Source: Thermoplasmata archaeon (GTDB lineage: Archaea; Thermoplasmatota; Thermoplasmata; Lutacidiplasmatales; UBA184). Taken from it: 33,674 bases of DNA. Below the pieces are notes generated by a model. The model ran no database searches. It saw nothing but the letters and a program-made list of their open reading frames with translations, and was not told the origin of the DNA. The stretch is taken from NCBI GenBank assembly GCA_022750335.1, contig JAKIVX010000018.1:1-33674 (forward strand). The letters are read 5' to 3'. Position 1 is the first letter of the stretch. Each line of letters begins with the position of its first letter. The position numbers and the translations under genes were made by a program. Shown piece after piece: positions 24,101 to 31,430 of the stretch.

Positions 24101-24504
24101 GTCCGGACGACCCTCCCCTGCCGATCCATGCCGGACTCCGTGCGCGGTTCCGACAGGCGGGAGAGAAGATCGAATGGACCCCGACCGCATTCTCGTCGGA
24201 CCGACCCGAGACCGCGTCTCGCCGGCGGGCCACCCTCCGGGAGGAGGAGGCTCTGGTCGAGGAGTGGGGATCCGCCACCAACGGAGGACTCCGGGTGGAC
24301 TCGGGTCCATTGGGGGCCCTCGTGCTGATGCTCGCGATCGACCGCCGCGGCCTTCCGACGACGTTGGGGGCGAGCCACGCCGGCCGGGACCCCGCCTTTC
24401 CCGCCGGGTCGATCGTGGCCGTCTGGGGGACCGGTTCCCCTCCCTCAGACGACCAACCCCGGTTCGAGGACGTGGTCGACCTGTCTCGGTACGCCCTCGA
24501 GTGA
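24097..24504 (+). CDS. Hypothetical 135-aa protein coupled to the DUF2400 gene
   Basis: I do not recognise this family. The product is 135 aa, mildly charged, soluble, and has no membrane segment or signal peptide. It begins MSPDDPPLPIHAGLRARFRQ, has a middle ALVLMLAIDRRGLPTTLG helix, and ends GSIVAVWGTG, then FEDVVDLSRYALE. Its ATG overlaps the stop of the DUF2400 gene by four bases (ATGA), so translation is coupled and a joint role is likely. The frame is open much further upstream, antiphase to the DUF2400 gene, and that part is not coding. The stop lies 55 bp before the MarR gene and just upstream of its promoter. Confidence 0.72.
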   Translation: MSPDDPPLPIHAGLRARFRQAGEKIEWTPTAFSSDRPETASRRRATLREEEALVEEWGSATNGGLRVDSGPLGALVLMLAIDRRGLPTTLGASHAGRDPAFPAGSIVAVWGTGSPPSDDQPRFEDVVDLSRYALE

Positions 24505-24517
24505 GGGTCCTGAATGC

Positions 24518-24555
24518 TTATATTCCCTAATTATTCTGGTTTGGAATAGTTAGGG
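24518..24555 (+). promoter_or_regulatory. TATA box and palindromic operator of the marR-MFS operon
   Basis: An AT-rich CTTATATT (24517-24524) is the likely TATA box. It abuts an imperfect palindrome: CCCTAATTATTC (24525-24536), a 7-bp spacer, and GAATAGTTAGGG (24544-24555), with 11 of 12 positions complementary. The predicted transcription start falls inside the right arm and the MarR ATG is 4 bp downstream. A MarR dimer bound here would block transcription of its own operon. Confidence 0.8.
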
Positions 24556-24559
24556 CCCT

Positions 24560-25051
24560 ATGTCGACCATGACCCGTTCGATCCACGCACCGCCGGCCCC
24601 GGCCGAACCCGAGGACCTCGTGAACGCCGTCCACGAGGTGATGGGAGCGATGCTGCGCCGCGCCGCCCCGTCGCTCGAGGACCAGGGGATCACGATGGGC
24701 CAATTCTGGGCGCTCCATCTCGTTTCGAGTCTCGGGCGAACCTCCCTTACGGCGGTCGCACGCCACTTGTCGGTCGCGCCGCCGACCGTCTGCGCGAAGG
24801 TCGACGACCTCGTCCGGGCCGGTCTCGTCGCACGCCATCGCTCCGAGAAGGACCGCCGAACGGTCGAACTCTCGCTCACCCCCGCCGGCCGCCGGGTCGA
24901 GGCCCACGTATGGCGCGCGATCGGGCGTGTGATGAACGCCGCGACGGAGGACCTGTCGCGGGAGGACGTCGCGACCGCCTCCCGCGTGTTCGAGGAGATC
25001 CGAAAACGCCTGGACGGAGACAGCGGGCTCCTCACCGGGGTGCCGGCATGA
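24560..25051 (+). CDS. MarR family transcriptional regulator
   Basis: The 163-aa protein has the MarR winged-helix layout: N-terminal dimer helix (EDLVNAVHEVMGAMLRR), GITMGQFWALHLVSSLG, recognition region TSLTAVARHLSVAPPTVCAK, then VDDLVRAGLVARHRSEKDRR with the DRR wing signature, and TVELSLTPAGRR. MarR proteins are dimeric repressors released by small aromatic ligands or oxidants; the ligand here is unknown. A palindrome of the right size covers the promoter just before the ATG, so it very probably represses its own operon. The stop overlaps the ATG of the MFS exporter (ATGA), pointing to a classic regulator-efflux pair. Confidence 0.94.
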   Translation: MSTMTRSIHAPPAPAEPEDLVNAVHEVMGAMLRRAAPSLEDQGITMGQFWALHLVSSLGRTSLTAVARHLSVAPPTVCAKVDDLVRAGLVARHRSEKDRRTVELSLTPAGRRVEAHVWRAIGRVMNAATEDLSREDVATASRVFEEIRKRLDGDSGLLTGVPA

Positions 25052-26655
25052 ACGCTGCTGCTCCCGCCCGGGTGTACGACACCCGGTACTCCGGCATCGT
25101 CCTCGGCATTCTCGCGGGCATGGCCCTCATGGTCACGTACGTCGAGACGATGGTCCTCCCTGCCTTCAGCAACTTCGAATCGTTCTTCCGGGTCACGGAT
25201 GCGAGCACGATCGCTTGGATCCTCTCCGCCTACCTGCTCGTGGGCGTGGTCGTCACGCCGATCTTTGGCAAGCTGGGCGACATCTACGGCAAGAAGCGGA
25301 TGCTGCTCATCGCAATGGGTGTCTACACCGTCGCCGTCAGCATCGCCGGCTTCACCCCCAACATCGGCGCGGCGATCGGGCTCTCCCGGCCCAACCAGAT
25401 CTACGTCCTCATCGGCGTGCGAGCGCTCCAGGGCGTGGGAATGGCCATGTTCCCGCTCGGGTTCGCGATGCTTCCCGAGGTGTTCCCGCCGGCCAAGGTC
25501 GGCCAGGCCCAAGGGATCCTCTCGGGGATGTTCGCCGGCGGCGCCGCCCTCGGGCTGGTCGGCGGTGGCTGGATCGCGCAGAACTACGGCTGGCAGTTGA
25601 CCTACCACACGGTCATCCCGGTCGCCATCATCGTCTTCGTCCTCGCCGCGCTGTTGATCCGCGAATCCACCGTGCGGGCGGCCCGGAAGATCGACTTTCC
25701 TGGCGTCGCGAGCCTCGGCTTCGGGCTCTCGTTCCTGATGCTCGGCATCACCGAGGGCGCGTACTGGGGATGGACCAACCTGACCGGCGGCTCGGTCGCC
25801 GGGGTGACGGTCGGCGTTCCCGAGTTCTTCGTGGTCGCCCTCGCGGCGTTCGCCTTCTTCCTCTGGTGGGAGCCGCGGGCGCCGAGCCCCATCGTTTCGT
25901 TCAAGGAGCTCCGGGCGCGGAACATCTGGGTCTCGAACCTGAACGGAGTGATCGTCGGCATGTCGATGTTCCTCATGTTCACCATCCTCGTCATCCTGGG
26001 CGAATACCCGTCACCGGGATTCGGGCTCGGGGAGTTCAACGCGGCGCTCATGCTCGTCCCGGCGGTGATCGGGATGATGGTGTTCGGCCCGTTCCTCGGC
26101 CGGATGATCAGCCGCTTCGGACCGAAGCCGGTGATGCTCCTGGGGTTCGTCCTCATCACGATCGGTTCGCTCGGCCTGCTCGCGTTCAACCGGACGAACT
26201 ACGAGGTGGCCGTCGCGGCCATCCCGATCATGGTCGGCAACGTCGGCGTCCTCATCTCGATGTCGAACATCATCGTGCTCTCGGTCGACCCGCGCACGAT
26301 GGGCGTCCACACGGGGATGAACCAGACGTTCCGGAACTTGGGTTCGGCGCTCGGACCCGTGCTCGTCACCTCGATCCTCGCGTCGTACATCATCCCCCTC
26401 ACCGTCCCCAACGGGAGCCCGCCGCCGGCGTTCATCACCTTCGACAACTACCAGCTGCACGGCTACGAGGCCGTCTTCGCGCTGACGGCGGCCATCGGGT
26501 TCGTGGGGTTGCTCGTCTCGCTCGCGCTACGGAACTACCGCTTCCGGGCCGACGGGACGCGCCTCGGGGAGGCGAGCGGCGCCGCGCCGGCCCCGCCCCG
26601 TCCCGAGACGCCCGCTCCCGCCCCCGTTTCGGCGGCGGGCCCGGGGACCGACTGA
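25048..26655 (+). CDS. MFS drug:H+ antiporter-type exporter (DHA2-like)
   Basis: This 535-aa polytopic membrane protein has about 14 hydrophobic helices, as in the 14-TM DHA2 branch of the major facilitator superfamily. Signatures include GKLGDIYGKKRMLL (MFS loop 2-3 motif), a RALQGVGMAMFPLGFAML segment with the motif-C-like region (helices 4-5), and RFGPKPVMLLG in the second half. A hydrophilic Ala/Pro tail ends the protein. It probably exports hydrophobic compounds or drugs using the proton gradient. The ATG overlaps the stop of the MarR gene, so the pump is controlled by that repressor and its operator. It is convergent with nrdJ; the stops are 4 bp apart. Confidence 0.93.
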   Translation: MNAAAPARVYDTRYSGIVLGILAGMALMVTYVETMVLPAFSNFESFFRVTDASTIAWILSAYLLVGVVVTPIFGKLGDIYGKKRMLLIAMGVYTVAVSIAGFTPNIGAAIGLSRPNQIYVLIGVRALQGVGMAMFPLGFAMLPEVFPPAKVGQAQGILSGMFAGGAALGLVGGGWIAQNYGWQLTYHTVIPVAIIVFVLAALLIRESTVRAARKIDFPGVASLGFGLSFLMLGITEGAYWGWTNLTGGSVAGVTVGVPEFFVVALAAFAFFLWWEPRAPSPIVSFKELRARNIWVSNLNGVIVGMSMFLMFTILVILGEYPSPGFGLGEFNAALMLVPAVIGMMVFGPFLGRMISRFGPKPVMLLGFVLITIGSLGLLAFNRTNYEVAVAAIPIMVGNVGVLISMSNIIVLSVDPRTMGVHTGMNQTFRNLGSALGPVLVTSILASYIIPLTVPNGSPPPAFITFDNYQLHGYEAVFALTAAIGFVGLLVSLALRNYRFRADGTRLGEASGAAPAPPRPETPAPAPVSAAGPGTD

Positions 26656-26659
26656 CGCC

Positions 26660-29449
26660 CTAGGAGCAGCCGCTGGTCGCGCCGCAGACCGTGCACGCGT
26701 AGCACGTCCCCGAGCGGACCATGATCCCGCCGCAGACGTGGCAGGACGGAGAATCCTCGTTCACGCCGCCCTGGCCGCCCGTCCCGGACTCGAACGCGTC
26801 GAGCCGGGGCGCATCGAACTTGACCGTCTGGCTCGCCCCGGGCTTCGAAGGCGGGGGCGCGACGGCCCCGTGTCCGTTGCTGCCGTCCGAGATCGCCTCG
26901 AGCCCGATCGCCTGGCGGTCGGCCTCGGTCAAGAACTCGAAGGCGAGCCATCGGGCGATGTAATCGGGGATCGATTTCGCGAAGCGGATCTTCGGGTTGT
27001 TGGTGGCGCCCGCCGGTTCGAAGCGCAGGTGGGCGAGCTTCCGGACGAGGTCCCGCAGCGGCACTCCGTGCTGGAGCGCCATCGACATCGAGATCCCGAG
27101 GGAGTCCATCAGACCGTTGACGGTCGACCCTTCCTTCGTGACGCGGAAGAACACCTCGCCCGGGCGTCCGTCGGGGTAGAGCCCGACCGTGACGTAGCCG
27201 TCGTGGCCACCGACCTGGAAGTGGTGCGTGAGCGCCTTGCGTTGGTCGGGGAGGCGTTCGCGCGCCGGGGTGCGCGGGTCGCCGACCGCGGCCGTGCGGC
27301 CCTGGCCGGTCTCGAACGGTTGGGAGGCCTTGCAGCCGTCCCGGTAGAGCGCGACCGACTTGATGCCGAGACGCCAGGCCTCGAGGTAGATCTTCTCGAT
27401 GTCCTCGACCACGGCGTCGCTCGGCAGGTTGATGGTCTTGGACGCGCCCCCCGAGAGGAACGGCTGCACCGCACCGAGCATCTTCAAATGACCCATCGGG
27501 GCGATCGTGCGGTGTCCGCCCATCGGGGCGAGGGCGCAGTCGAAGACGGAGAGGTCGTCGGACTCGAGGCCCGGGGCTCCTTCGATAGTCCCGACCCGCT
27601 CGAGGTGCCCGGTGATCTCCCCGATCTCGTCGGGGGCGTAGCCGAGCGCGGAAAGGCCGTCCGGAACCGTCCGGTTGACCATCCGCATCACGCCGCCGCC
27701 GACCAGGTTCTTCGTCTTGATCAGCGAGAGCTCGGGTTCGAGCCCGAGCGTGTCGCATCCCATCAAGAGGCCGATAGTGCCCGTGGGCGCGATGACCGAG
27801 ATCTGGGCGTTCCGATAGCCCCACAGTTCGCCGGCCTTGACCGTGTCGTGCCAGCGGTCCACGGAGGCGGTGAGGAGGGCGGTGAGACGCGGGTCGTTGG
27901 TCGGCACCTGCTCCGCGGCGCGTGCGTGCTTGCTCATGACGCGGATCATCGGCGCGCGGTTCTTGTCGAACCCGGGGAAGGGTCCCATGCGTTTCGCGAT
28001 CTCGCTCGACATGTGGTACCCCTCGGCCGAGAGGATCGCGGAGACCCCGGCGGCGAGCGTGCGGCCCGCGTCCGAGTCGTAGGCGAGGCCGTAGTGCATG
28101 AGGAGCGCGCCGAGGTTCGCGTACCCGAGGCCGAGCGGGCGGAAGTCGTGGGAGTTCTGGGCGATCGCGGGCGTCGGATAGCTCGAGGCATCGACCAGGA
28201 TCTCCATCGCGAGGATCATCGTCCGGACCGACTGCCGGAACAGTTCGACGTCGAAGAGGCCCTTCGGGTCGAGGAATTTCATGAGGTTGATGGACGAGAG
28301 GTTGCACGCGGTGTCGTCTAGGAACAGGTACTCGCTGCACGGGTTGGAGGCGTTGATCCGACCCGAATTGGGCGAGGTGTGCCAGTCGTTCGTGTGGTCG
28401 TCGAACTGGACGCCGGGGTCGCCGCACCGCCACGCGGCGAACGCGAGCTTGCGCCAGAGTTCGCGGGCCCGGAAGGTGCCGGCGACGGAGTGGTCGGTGC
28501 GGTTCGTGGTCTTCCACTCCCCGTCCCGGACGACCGCTTCCATGAACGAGTCGGGGATGCGCACGGAATGGTTCGCGTTCTGGTAGGCGATCGAGGCGTA
28601 GGCGGAATCAGGGTCGGTGCCGTCGAAGTTCGAGGAGTATCCCTGCCGGATGAGCGCGAGGGCCTTCTCCTCCTCCTTGACCTTGCACTCGATGAATTCG
28701 ACGATGTCCGGGTGGTCCATGTTCAGGATCACCATCTTCGCGGCGCGCCGAGTGGTGCCACCGGACTTGATCACGCCCGCAAGCGCGTCGAACGCGCGCA
28801 TGAATGAGACGGGGCCCGAGGCGATCCCTCCTCCGGAGAGGCGTTCGCGGCTGCCGCGGAGCGCGGAGAGGTTCGATCCTGTGCCGCTGCCGCCCTTGAA
28901 GAGACGGCCCTCGCTGGTCGCGAGCGCCAGGATGGAATCCATGTCGTCCGCCACGGACTGGATGAAGCACGCCGAGCATTGGGGCGGCTCGCGCACTCCG
29001 ACGTTGAACCAGACGGGGCTGTTGAAGGCGGCCATCTGCTGGACCATGAGGTAGGAGAGACTCTCCTCGAACGTCGCGACCTCCTCGGTCGACTCGAGGT
29101 ACCCCAGCTCGAGTCCGCGTTCGGCCATCCAGTGGCAGACGCGGCGGATCATGCCGTCGACGGACGATTCCCGCCGTCCGCCGATGATGCGGAAGTACTT
29201 CGACGCGGCGATGTTGATGCTGGTGTCCGACCAGGAAGCGGGGGCCCGGATGCCCTTCTGCTCGAAGATCATCTTGCCGTCGGCGTTCTTGATGATCGCG
29301 TCGTGCGTCCGCCAAGTGACCGTGTCGAAGGCGGTCTTGCCACGCGGGACGAGGCGGGGCACGGGAATCGGTTCCCGGCCCACCCGGTTCGCCGGTCGGG
29401 CGACGGGGGAGTCGGATGGGGACGATGCGCGTTTCTTTGATACGGCCAT
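26660..29449 (-). CDS. nrdJ: Adenosylcobalamin-dependent (class II) ribonucleoside-diphosphate reductase
   Basis: The 929-aa enzyme reduces ribonucleotides to deoxyribonucleotides with a coenzyme B12-derived thiyl radical, without oxygen or a second subunit. The radical-site motif NPCSE (369-373, Cys371 in N-x-C-x-E) is followed by FLDDTACNLSSINL. Other landmarks are CSACFIQSVADDMDSI with a redox-active Cys candidate, GTGSNLSALRGSRERLSGGG, and SGGTTRRAAKMV near residue 235. The C-terminus ends in the Cys-rich tail CHVC, CYAC and CGATSGC typical of NrdJ, which re-reduces the active site and may bind zinc. No intein is seen. The ATG at 29449 has GGAG about 10 bp upstream. An inverted repeat sits 87 bp upstream of the start. 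B12 dependence implies salvage or synthesis of cobalamin. Confidence 0.97.
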   Translation of the reverse strand: MAVSKKRASSPSDSPVARPANRVGREPIPVPRLVPRGKTAFDTVTWRTHDAIIKNADGKMIFEQKGIRAPASWSDTSINIAASKYFRIIGGRRESSVDGMIRRVCHWMAERGLELGYLESTEEVATFEESLSYLMVQQMAAFNSPVWFNVGVREPPQCSACFIQSVADDMDSILALATSEGRLFKGGSGTGSNLSALRGSRERLSGGGIASGPVSFMRAFDALAGVIKSGGTTRRAAKMVILNMDHPDIVEFIECKVKEEEKALALIRQGYSSNFDGTDPDSAYASIAYQNANHSVRIPDSFMEAVVRDGEWKTTNRTDHSVAGTFRARELWRKLAFAAWRCGDPGVQFDDHTNDWHTSPNSGRINASNPCSEYLFLDDTACNLSSINLMKFLDPKGLFDVELFRQSVRTMILAMEILVDASSYPTPAIAQNSHDFRPLGLGYANLGALLMHYGLAYDSDAGRTLAAGVSAILSAEGYHMSSEIAKRMGPFPGFDKNRAPMIRVMSKHARAAEQVPTNDPRLTALLTASVDRWHDTVKAGELWGYRNAQISVIAPTGTIGLLMGCDTLGLEPELSLIKTKNLVGGGVMRMVNRTVPDGLSALGYAPDEIGEITGHLERVGTIEGAPGLESDDLSVFDCALAPMGGHRTIAPMGHLKMLGAVQPFLSGGASKTINLPSDAVVEDIEKIYLEAWRLGIKSVALYRDGCKASQPFETGQGRTAAVGDPRTPARERLPDQRKALTHHFQVGGHDGYVTVGLYPDGRPGEVFFRVTKEGSTVNGLMDSLGISMSMALQHGVPLRDLVRKLAHLRFEPAGATNNPKIRFAKSIPDYIARWLAFEFLTEADRQAIGLEAISDGSNGHGAVAPPPSKPGASQTVKFDAPRLDAFESGTGGQGGVNEDSPSCHVCGGIMVRSGTCYACTVCGATSGCS

Positions 29450-29816
29450 TGAGGACCACTCCGGAGGAGACGAACGAAGCGTCCGAACCTGAGCGACGAT
29501 CCCCCCGCGCGCTGACTAACCCTGAACCGACCTCGTGAAACACCCTTGAGAAAAGGGTGTTTCAGGTTCGCCGGTAATGGGAAAAGGCGCGAGGGGTGAC
29601 GCTGGGGACACTCGTCTGAACCCTCCGGTTGCGGCCAAGCATCCCTTACTATAAGCATACTCGGTCGGACCTCAACGCCTCCTCGACCGGAACGCGTCGC
29701 GCGAACCGTACCGACCGTTCCGGAGTAAGAGGAAATGCGCACCCGACGTGCGTCGCGTCGGCGTTCGGGGGCCCCGGCCCAAACGTCCAAGTAGGAGGCT
29801 CTCGAAGGAGAGCGCG
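29450..29816. other. Divergent intergenic region upstream of nrdJ and a membrane-protein gene
   Basis: This 367-bp region holds no gene I can support. It contains the 12-bp inverted repeat at 29536-29564, a TATA-like CTATAAGC (29649-29656) reading toward the membrane-protein gene, and a GC-rich leader of about 140 nt with several short complementary stretches, for example CCGGAAC with GTTCCGG and GCCTCC with GGAGGC. In such GC-rich DNA, short complementarities are expected by chance, so I do not call an RNA gene. Confidence 0.5.
29536..29564. promoter_or_regulatory. Perfect 12-bp inverted repeat, probable operator upstream of nrdJ
   Basis: TGAAACACCCTT (29536-29547) and AAGGGTGTTTCA (29553-29564) are exact reverse complements separated by GAGAA. 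The site lies 87 bp before the nrdJ ATG, between two divergently transcribed genes, where no terminator is needed. The minus-strand centre CCTTTTCTC could serve as a TATA-like box, so a bound protein would cover the promoter. It does not match the NrdR-box consensus as I know it. Confidence 0.65.
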
Positions 29817-30845
29817 GTGGCGGTCCCTCCTCGGCGCCCGCGCGGTATCGCTCGGGCGGTCGCGTTCTTCCGCCGACATCCCGTCCTCCTGCTCCTCGCG
29901 TTCACGCCGGGGATCCCCGAGTACCTCTCCGGTTCCACGGCGTTCTGGCCGATCGTGGTCTCTCCCCTCGGATTCCTGCTCTTCCTCGGCCTGAACCTGG
30001 GGTTGTACGGTCCGGGCGTCCTCCTCGTGCGCGAGGCGCACGTCCGGTGGAAGAAGGGATGGTCGACCATCATCCTCCTCGGCGCCGCCTACGGGTTGCT
30101 CGAGGAAGGAACGGCGCTGTCGACGCTGTTCAATCCGAAGGCGTCGGTCGTCGCAAATCTCGGGAGCTACGGGCACGACTTCGGAGTCAACTGGGTGTGG
30201 CTCATCGGGATCCTGGGCGTCCACATCGTCTACAGCGTGGGCCTCCCGATCCTCCTCCTCGGCCTCGCGCTCCCCGAGACCCGCGGTCAACGCTTCCTGA
30301 CGGGGTTCCGGTTGCCGCTCGCGCTCGGGATCTATGCGGCCGACATCGGGCTGCTTGTCGTCATCACCCACTACTGGGCGGCCGCCCCGCTCCTCGTTCT
30401 CGTGACGGCCGTCGCCGGCGCCCTGTGGCTGGTCGCATGGCGGATCCCACCCGGGTGGCTCGACCCGCGGCGCCCCACGCCGGGTCGGGGGCCCCGGTTC
30501 TTCCTGGTGCTCGGCCTCGTCTACTTCGTCCTCCTGATCGTGGTCCCGGGTCTCATCGAGGACGCGCACCAGCCCGCGCTCCTCGCCGGGGCGGTCGACT
30601 TCGCGATCATCCTGGCCGTGTTCCTCGCCGTCTGGTGGGAGATCGGACGCTCCTCCAACGAGCCGCAGCTCATCCTGCTCGCGCTGGGGGTCGTACTCCC
30701 GCTGGCGGCGGTGGGTCTGGTGGCCCAGTGGTTCCTGCCCGTGGTCCTGGTTCCGGACATGCTCGCCGCGTTGTTCTTCGGGACGATCTGGAAGCACTAT
30801 CGCACCCGAACGCCGGAGCCGCCGCTGCCGTTCGGCGCGACCTGA
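29817..30845 (+). CDS. Hypothetical polytopic membrane protein
   Basis: I do not recognise the family. The 342-aa product has about 8-10 hydrophobic helices (such as VLLLLAFTPGIPEYLSGS, FLLFLGLNLGLYGPGVLLV, WLIGILGVHIVYSVGLPILL, and FFLVLGLVYFVLLIVVPGLI) separated by short basic loops. A conserved-looking YGLLEEGTALSTLFNP sits after the third helix. Its paired glutamates recall the EExxxR of CAAX-type (CPBP) proteases, but the Arg is missing, so a protease call is not made. The frame is open to 29748, but the GTG at 29817 has GGAG about 7 bp upstream and starts just before a basic stretch and the first helix. It is separated from the next minus-strand gene by 24 bp. Confidence 0.75.
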   Translation: MAVPPRRPRGIARAVAFFRRHPVLLLLAFTPGIPEYLSGSTAFWPIVVSPLGFLLFLGLNLGLYGPGVLLVREAHVRWKKGWSTIILLGAAYGLLEEGTALSTLFNPKASVVANLGSYGHDFGVNWVWLIGILGVHIVYSVGLPILLLGLALPETRGQRFLTGFRLPLALGIYAADIGLLVVITHYWAAAPLLVLVTAVAGALWLVAWRIPPGWLDPRRPTPGRGPRFFLVLGLVYFVLLIVVPGLIEDAHQPALLAGAVDFAIILAVFLAVWWEIGRSSNEPQLILLALGVVLPLAAVGLVAQWFLPVVLVPDMLAALFFGTIWKHYRTRTPEPPLPFGAT

Positions 30846-30869
30846 TCGAGCCGGAGGGGCCGGAGTGGG

Positions 30870-31028
30870 CTATCGCGTGGGCATCGGGGTCGGCAGGGGG
30901 AGCACGCGCATGGTGCACGGCATGATCGAGCCACAATCACCGCAGTAGAGGCCCTCTTCCGCGACCCAGAGGAAGGAGCCGCACCGTTCGCACTTGCGCG
31001 GATCGTCCGGGTCGTTCCGACAGCCCAC
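30870..31028 (-). CDS. Zinc-ribbon mini-protein
   Basis: The 52-aa product contains a single zinc ribbon, CERC-x11-CGDC (KCERCGSFLWVAEEGLYCGDC), followed by a short hydrophobic tail rich in Pro, Thr and Arg. Four Cys in two pairs should bind one zinc ion. Tiny zinc-ribbon proteins of this type are frequent in archaea, and many lack known roles. I chose the GTG at 31028 because a CATATAC box (31061-31067 on this strand) is centred 36 bp before it. The open frame continues to a GTG at 31109, but that would run past the terminator of the upstream gene and back over its T-tract. Confidence 0.5.
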   Translation of the reverse strand: MGCRNDPDDPRKCERCGSFLWVAEEGLYCGDCGSIMPCTMRVLPLPTPMPTR

Positions 31029-31060
31029 GGGAGTCGCCTCGAGAGCGCGAGCGGGTCCGG

Positions 31061-31067
31061 GTATATG
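31061..31067 (-). promoter_or_regulatory. TATA-like box of the zinc-ribbon gene
   Basis: Read on the minus strand it is CATATAC, the most AT-rich block after the terminator of the preceding gene. It leaves a leader of about 8-10 nt to the GTG at 31028. Confidence 0.45.
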
Positions 31068-31109
31068 CGTGCTTGGTCCGAGCGGTGCCGGATGACCGTC
31101 GCGAACCAC

Positions 31110-31151
31110 AAAAAAAGTGTCGATTGGGCTCCCTCCGGTCGGAGAGAGCCC
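31110..31151 (-). terminator. Hairpin plus T-tract terminator of the 71-aa protein gene
   Basis: On the minus strand, GGGCTCTCTCC, a GACC loop and GGAGGGAGCCC form an 11-bp stem with one T-G wobble (31126-31151). A short spacer and seven T residues follow (31110-31116). It lies 20 bp after the stop of the 71-aa protein gene. In archaea a T-tract alone can end transcription; the hairpin makes this look like an intrinsic terminator. Confidence 0.7.
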
Positions 31152-31170
31152 CAGAATGGGTGGGGGTGGT

Positions 31171-31386
31171 TCAGGCGTTCTTCATCTTGGCGCGGGAGAT
31201 GTAGCCCTTCTTGTCGAGGAAATACATGTACCCGTCGGCGCGGACGATTTTCTCCGTCCCGACGCGGGCCTTCTTTCCCGACTTGTTGAGCTTCGTCGGG
31301 GTCTTCCAGAGATACCCGTCCTTCCCGAGGTAGTACAGGTAGCCCTTCTCTCTCTTGGATTGCTCTTTGCCGACCTTTTCCGCCAT
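31171..31386 (-). CDS. Small basic protein with an internal duplication
   Basis: The 71-aa product is strongly basic and consists of two similar halves: GYLYYLGKDGYLWKTPTK (about residues 15-32) and GYMYFLDKKGYISRAKMK (about 52-69), separated by a Lys-rich linker (SGKKARVG). The repeated G-Y-x-Y/F-x-L/F-x-K-x-G-Y pattern suggests two copies of a beta-hairpin, perhaps forming a single small barrel. High charge and small size fit a nucleic-acid- or ribosome-associated protein, but that is inference. It has its own TATA box (31422-31427), a GAGGT ribosome-binding site about 6 bp before the ATG, and a dedicated terminator, so it is transcribed alone. I recall similar unnamed small proteins in Thermoplasmata genomes but cannot name a family. 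Confidence 0.8.
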   Translation of the reverse strand: MAEKVGKEQSKREKGYLYYLGKDGYLWKTPTKLNKSGKKARVGTEKIVRADGYMYFLDKKGYISRAKMKNA

Positions 31387-31421
31387 GAGGCGACCTCGAC
31401 CGGCGAGAGGGAGAGCGCCAG

Positions 31422-31427
31422 TATTTA
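31422..31427 (-). promoter_or_regulatory. TATA box of the 71-aa protein gene
   Basis: TAAATA on the minus strand, within AATTCTAAATACTGG, is centred about 38 bp before the ATG at 31386 and only 4 bp from the stop of the upstream hutI gene. The predicted leader is about 12 nt and contains a GAGGT ribosome-binding site. Confidence 0.65.
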
Positions 31428-31430
31428 GAA

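Noticed and set aside
26535-28517. 660-codon minus-strand open frame in a second frame within nrdJ
   Set aside because: It overlaps the nrdJ reading frame on the same strand, is highly enriched in Arg, Pro and Gly, and shows no recognisable domain.
29536-29564. Inverted repeat as a transcription terminator
   Set aside because: Both neighbouring genes are transcribed away from it, it has no T-tract, and it sits in a promoter region.
29674-29799. Possible structured RNA in the leader of the polytopic membrane-protein gene (GCCTCC paired with GGAGGC, CCGGAAC with GTTCCGG)
   Set aside because: The pairings are short and expected by chance in GC-rich DNA, no known RNA family motif was seen, and the second half overlaps the ribosome-binding region. 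A covariance search would be needed.
30096-30143. CAAX-protease (CPBP) call for the polytopic membrane protein
   Set aside because: The paired glutamates lack the following Arg of EExxxR and the later His/Asn motifs were not found.
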